DNA of 64,000 bases from Arthrobacter_E sp041360795 (GTDB taxonomy: Bacteria; Actinomycetota; Actinomycetes; Actinomycetales; Micrococcaceae): the NCBI RefSeq assembly GCF_041360795.1, contig NZ_JBFUPW010000001.1, positions 1,426,001 to 1,490,000 on the forward strand. The letters are read 5' to 3'. The position numbers were made by a program, and so were the translations under genes. The notes beneath the pieces were generated by a model. That model made no database searches, was not told the DNA's origin, and saw only the letters and a list, made by a program, of their open reading frames with translations. Below, piece after piece: positions 63,606-64,000 of this stretch; the stretch's first letter is position 1; every line of letters starts with the position of its first letter.

Positions 63606-64000
63606 TTACTTGACGTCCTCGTCGACCCAGTCCATGGACTTGGTCACGGCCTTCTTCCACAGGCGCAGCTGACGGTCGCGCTCTTCGGCGTCCATCTGCG
63701 GCTCCCAGCGCTTGTCCTCGCCCCAGTTGGCGGACAGCTCGCCGAGATCCTTCCAGAAGCCGACGGCGAGGCCGGCCGCGTAGGCGGCGCCCAGCGCGGT
63801 GGTCTCGGTGACCTTCGGACGGACCACGGGCACGCCGAGGATGTCTGCCTGGAACTGCATGAGGGCCTCGTTGGCCACCATGCCGCCGTCGACCTTGAGC
63901 TCCGTCAGCGGCACGCCGGAGTCGGCGTTGACCGCGTCCAGGACCTCACGGGTCTGGAACGCGGTGGACTCCAGCGCGGCGCGGGCGATGTGGCCCTTGT
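63606..64000 (-). CDS. glpK: Glycerol kinase, C-terminal part only
   Basis: The frame is open to the right edge; about 131 C-terminal residues are visible. HIARAALESTAFQTREVLDA, then LTELKVDGGMVANEALMQFQ and RPKVTETTALGAAYAAGLAV, are the end of the FGGY ATPase domain of glycerol kinase, and FWKDLGEL with the final WKKAVTKSMDW closes it. The enzyme phosphorylates glycerol to glycerol-3-phosphate. The 5' part lies outside the window. Confidence 0.9.
   Translation of the reverse strand, partial: KGHIARAALESTAFQTREVLDAVNADSGVPLTELKVDGGMVANEALMQFQADILGVPVVRPKVTETTALGAAYAAGLAVGFWKDLGELSANWGEDKRWEPQMDAEERDRQLRLWKKAVTKSMDWVDEDVK

Overview
The window reads as chromosomal DNA of a high-GC Gram-positive actinobacterium, most likely Micrococcaceae (Arthrobacter-like). 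This rests on actinobacteria-type gene content: a ctaE-qcrCAB bc1 cluster with diheme QcrC, a separate ctaCDF set including the actinobacterial subunit IV, DUF3043, DUF3054 and DUF3097 proteins, a ComEC without a metallo-beta-lactamase domain, the long LeuA form, and the hrcA-dnaJ and phoH-ybeY-CNNM-era operons. No tRNA, rRNA, CRISPR array, insertion sequence or prophage was seen.

Layout. (1) 1-9.9 kb is accessory and, by eye, somewhat less GC-rich. It holds an ATP-grasp ligase next to a truncated FAD/NAD(P)-binding oxidoreductase, a membrane-anchored protein next to a HEPN-like protein, and a sequence at 4074-4101 that matches a XerCD dif site, which would place the window at the replication terminus. 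It also holds a complete sporulation-delaying-protein (SDP) operon, sdpC-sdpA-sdpB-sdpI, on the minus strand. (2) 9.9-18.2 kb is mixed: a methyltransferase, a MerR regulator divergent from a DUF998 membrane protein with a clear MerR-type operator, acetyltransferases, a lipoprotein penicillin-binding protein, RlmC and a stand-alone Lrp ligand-binding domain. (3) 18.3-28.9 kb is trpD and aerobic respiration (ctaE-qcrCAB on plus, ctaC-ctaD-ctaF on minus), with a UTRA-type GntR regulator and HPr between the two halves. (4) 28.5-39.9 kb has an A-type Fe-S carrier, an M20 dipeptidase, pyrD, two tandem alpha/beta hydrolases, uppS, recO, leuA and an M13 peptidase. (5) 40-49.9 kb has an LCP protein and two housekeeping operons: phoH-ybeY-CNNM-era, and hrcA-dnaJ-rsmE behind a CIRCE operator. 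(6) 49.9-64 kb has DUF3097 and DUF4870 proteins, hemW-lepA, a PemK-like protein, rpsT, holA, comEA-comEC, degV, leuS and the 3' part of glpK.

Most housekeeping genes to the right of the dif site are on the minus strand, as expected if forks travel leftward towards the terminus.

The most interesting items are three. First, an SDP-type toxin operon whose SdpC has no cysteine and so cannot form the disulfide of the Bacillus toxin. Second, a matched pair of leucine-codon leader peptides: a 14-residue one (four consecutive Leu codons) before leuA and an 8-residue one (three Leu codons) before leuS, the latter followed by a terminator-like structure. This suggests that leucine synthesis and leucyl-tRNA charging are both controlled by ribosome-mediated attenuation. 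Third, a recurring promoter layout in which a TAnnnT -10 box lies 6-7 bases before the start codon, so many genes here probably have leaderless mRNAs.
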